6,225 nucleotides of DNA from an uncultured bacterium (GTDB taxonomy: Bacteria > Acidobacteriota > UBA890), in the NCBI GenBank assembly GCA_937922775.1, contig CALAKE010000241.1, forward strand, positions 1 to 6,225, in the 5' to 3' direction. Under the pieces are notes generated by a model, which was not told the DNA's origin, made no database searches, and worked only from the letters and a program-made list of their open reading frames with translations. Position numbers and translations under genes: made by a program. Position 1 is the stretch's first letter. Each line of letters opens with the position of its first letter. This document shows positions 5,575 to 6,225 of this stretch, piece by piece.

Positions 5575-5961
5575 ATGTCATCGAAATCAAGGAAATCACC
5601 GCCAGATTCCGAACAACGACGCCGCATCGTAACGGAGGCGAAGCGCCGACGCGAGAAGCAAGGACACGGCTATCGTGAACGGGCGCTCAAGATCTTGCCT
5701 TGGGTTTGTGCGAAGTGTGGCCGAGATTTTGACGGGAAGAAGCTCCACCAGCTCACCGTCCATCACAAGGACCACAACCACAACAACAATCCGGCCGATG
5801 GCAGCAACTGGGAGTTGCTCTGTATCTACTGTCACGACGACGAGCATTCGCGGAACGAGGTCGCCGAGGCCTACGACGGGGCGTCCTCAGGCAAGAGCCA
5901 AGAGCGTCCCGACTTCAAGCCGTTCGCGGGCCTGGAAGACCTGCTGAGCGGCAAGGAGTAG
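5575..5961 (+). CDS. YajD-like HNH nuclease (128 aa)
   Basis: A small zinc-ribbon HNH protein. CAKC (Cys45, Cys48) and CIYC (Cys83, Cys86) form the structural zinc site. The HNH core runs from VHHKDHNHNNNP (His63, His64) through DGSNWELLC (Asn78) to HDDEH (His87, His91). The blocks GYRERALKILPWVCAKC, LTVHHKDH, NPADGSNWELLC and YCHDDEHS match E. coli YajD (about 115 aa) closely as I recall it. The tail (FKPFAGLEDLLSGKE) also resembles that protein. HNH domains cleave DNA; the physiological role of YajD is not well established, and DNA repair or housekeeping is as likely as defence. The first 30 residues are an unusual, highly charged Arg/Lys-rich extension (for example EAKRRREKQGHGYRER). A GCGAGAG purine stretch lies about eight bases before the ATG. 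The gene follows the CPBP protease by 15 nt, probably in the same transcript. Confidence 0.92.
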   Translation: MSSKSRKSPPDSEQRRRIVTEAKRRREKQGHGYRERALKILPWVCAKCGRDFDGKKLHQLTVHHKDHNHNNNPADGSNWELLCIYCHDDEHSRNEVAEAYDGASSGKSQERPDFKPFAGLEDLLSGKE

Positions 5962-6054
5962 CTCTCTCCTTCTCGCTCGGTCCGACGCTCCCGTCGTTCA
6001 CGAGCTGGCCTTGCCTGGTTGCCGTGCTCGCCGAGCAAGAAGAGGGGCGTGGGA
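5962..6054. other. Short intergenic gap between HNH gene and methyltransferase-like gene
   Basis: Ninety-three bases without a coding frame I can support. It contains two weak inverted repeats, CGACG/CGTCG (5983-5996, loop of four) and GCTCG/CGAGC (6026-6036, one central base), neither followed by a T-run. I see no convincing terminator or promoter, so read-through from the HNH gene is possible. Confidence 0.5.
6041..6047 (+). promoter_or_regulatory. Ribosome binding site of the last, partial gene
   Basis: AGAGGGG lies seven bases before the ATG at 6055 and supports that start over the in-frame GTG at 6049, which would be only one base from the site. Confidence 0.55.
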
Positions 6055-6225
6055 ATGATCAGCGAACAGAGCCTCTCCGAAATCCTCGACGATTCCTCCA
6101 GTTTCAGGCTCGTCGAGCCACACATCTACTCGACCTTCGCTGCCGGTGAGGATGTCGGCATCTCGTACGACAAGAGGTTCGGTTACTTCTACGACTTGGT
6201 GGCATGCAGTCCTGCATACAATTTC
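6055..6225 (+). CDS. Partial CDS, N-terminus resembling a class I SAM-dependent methyltransferase
   Basis: Fifty-seven codons remain open to the window edge from an ATG with a good Shine-Dalgarno. The segment ISYDKRFGYFYDLVACSP followed by AYNF resembles the block that precedes the SAM-binding domain in a set of class I methyltransferases, where I recall forms such as YDRxFGxxYDLVACNPxYN. The nucleotide-binding glycine motif (GxGxG) would lie just outside the window, so the identification rests on this one block. Codon use fits a real gene: third positions are mostly G or C. The reading direction matches the HNH gene 93 nt upstream. The substrate class cannot be inferred. If the resemblance is misleading, this is simply a conserved hypothetical N-terminus. 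Confidence 0.6.
   Translation, partial: MISEQSLSEILDDSSSFRLVEPHIYSTFAAGEDVGISYDKRFGYFYDLVACSPAYNF

Noticed and set aside
5596..5847. Minus-strand open frame opposite the HNH gene
   Set aside because: The plus strand encodes intact zinc-ribbon HNH motifs here. The antisense frame is Val-rich because of the CAC/AAC codons on the coding strand.
5983..6036. Two small inverted repeats after the HNH gene as an intrinsic terminator
   Set aside because: Stems are only five base pairs, one has a single-base loop, and neither is followed by a T-run.
5871..6125. Minus-strand open frame spanning the end of the HNH gene and the next gene start
   Set aside because: It overlaps two supported plus-strand genes, has no ribosome site I can see, and its Arg/Glu-rich sequence matches no family.

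Overview
This is a GC-rich window (about 60% by eye) from a bacterial chromosome. It has densely packed genes, clear Shine-Dalgarno sites on some of them, and no mobile-element, phage, CRISPR or RNA-gene signature. The large secreted Asp-box (BNR/VPS10-like) propeller protein belongs to a family common in environmental Acidobacteriota, Gemmatimonadota and related Gram-negative groups. A free-living or host-associated member of such a group is a reasonable guess, but the window does not settle the phylum.

The layout is two gene blocks diverging from an intergenic region near 4602-4758. Reading leftward (minus strand) is a tight four-gene run: the exported propeller protein (4601-1410), a DUF423/YgdD-type small membrane protein (1383-976), an alpha/beta hydrolase (956-120), and the first 41 codons of a YgeA-type amino-acid racemase (123-1, cut by the window edge). 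The gaps are 26 nt, 19 nt and a 4-nt ATGA overlap, so one transcript is likely. The hydrolase and racemase starts have no convincing Shine-Dalgarno site and probably depend on translational coupling. Between the DUF423 gene and the hydrolase, an 8-codon open frame links both genes by ATGA overlaps.

Reading rightward (plus strand) are a CPBP-family intramembrane protease (4759-5559, possibly starting further upstream) and, 15 nt later, a YajD-type HNH nuclease (5575-5961). After 93 nt comes the start of another gene (6055 to the window end) whose first 57 residues resemble the N-terminus of a class I SAM-dependent methyltransferase.

The divergent intergenic region holds a 23-bp near-perfect palindrome (4687-4709) that covers a consensus TTGACA -35 box for the leftward operon. 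It is the best regulatory candidate here. No established pathway joins the four leftward genes. The protease/HNH pair is a conceivable defence or stress module, but both families also have housekeeping members. I see no strong evidence for an undescribed system. The most original signals are the ATGA chain with its mini-frame, the intergenic palindrome, and an unusual cysteine pair in the propeller protein.
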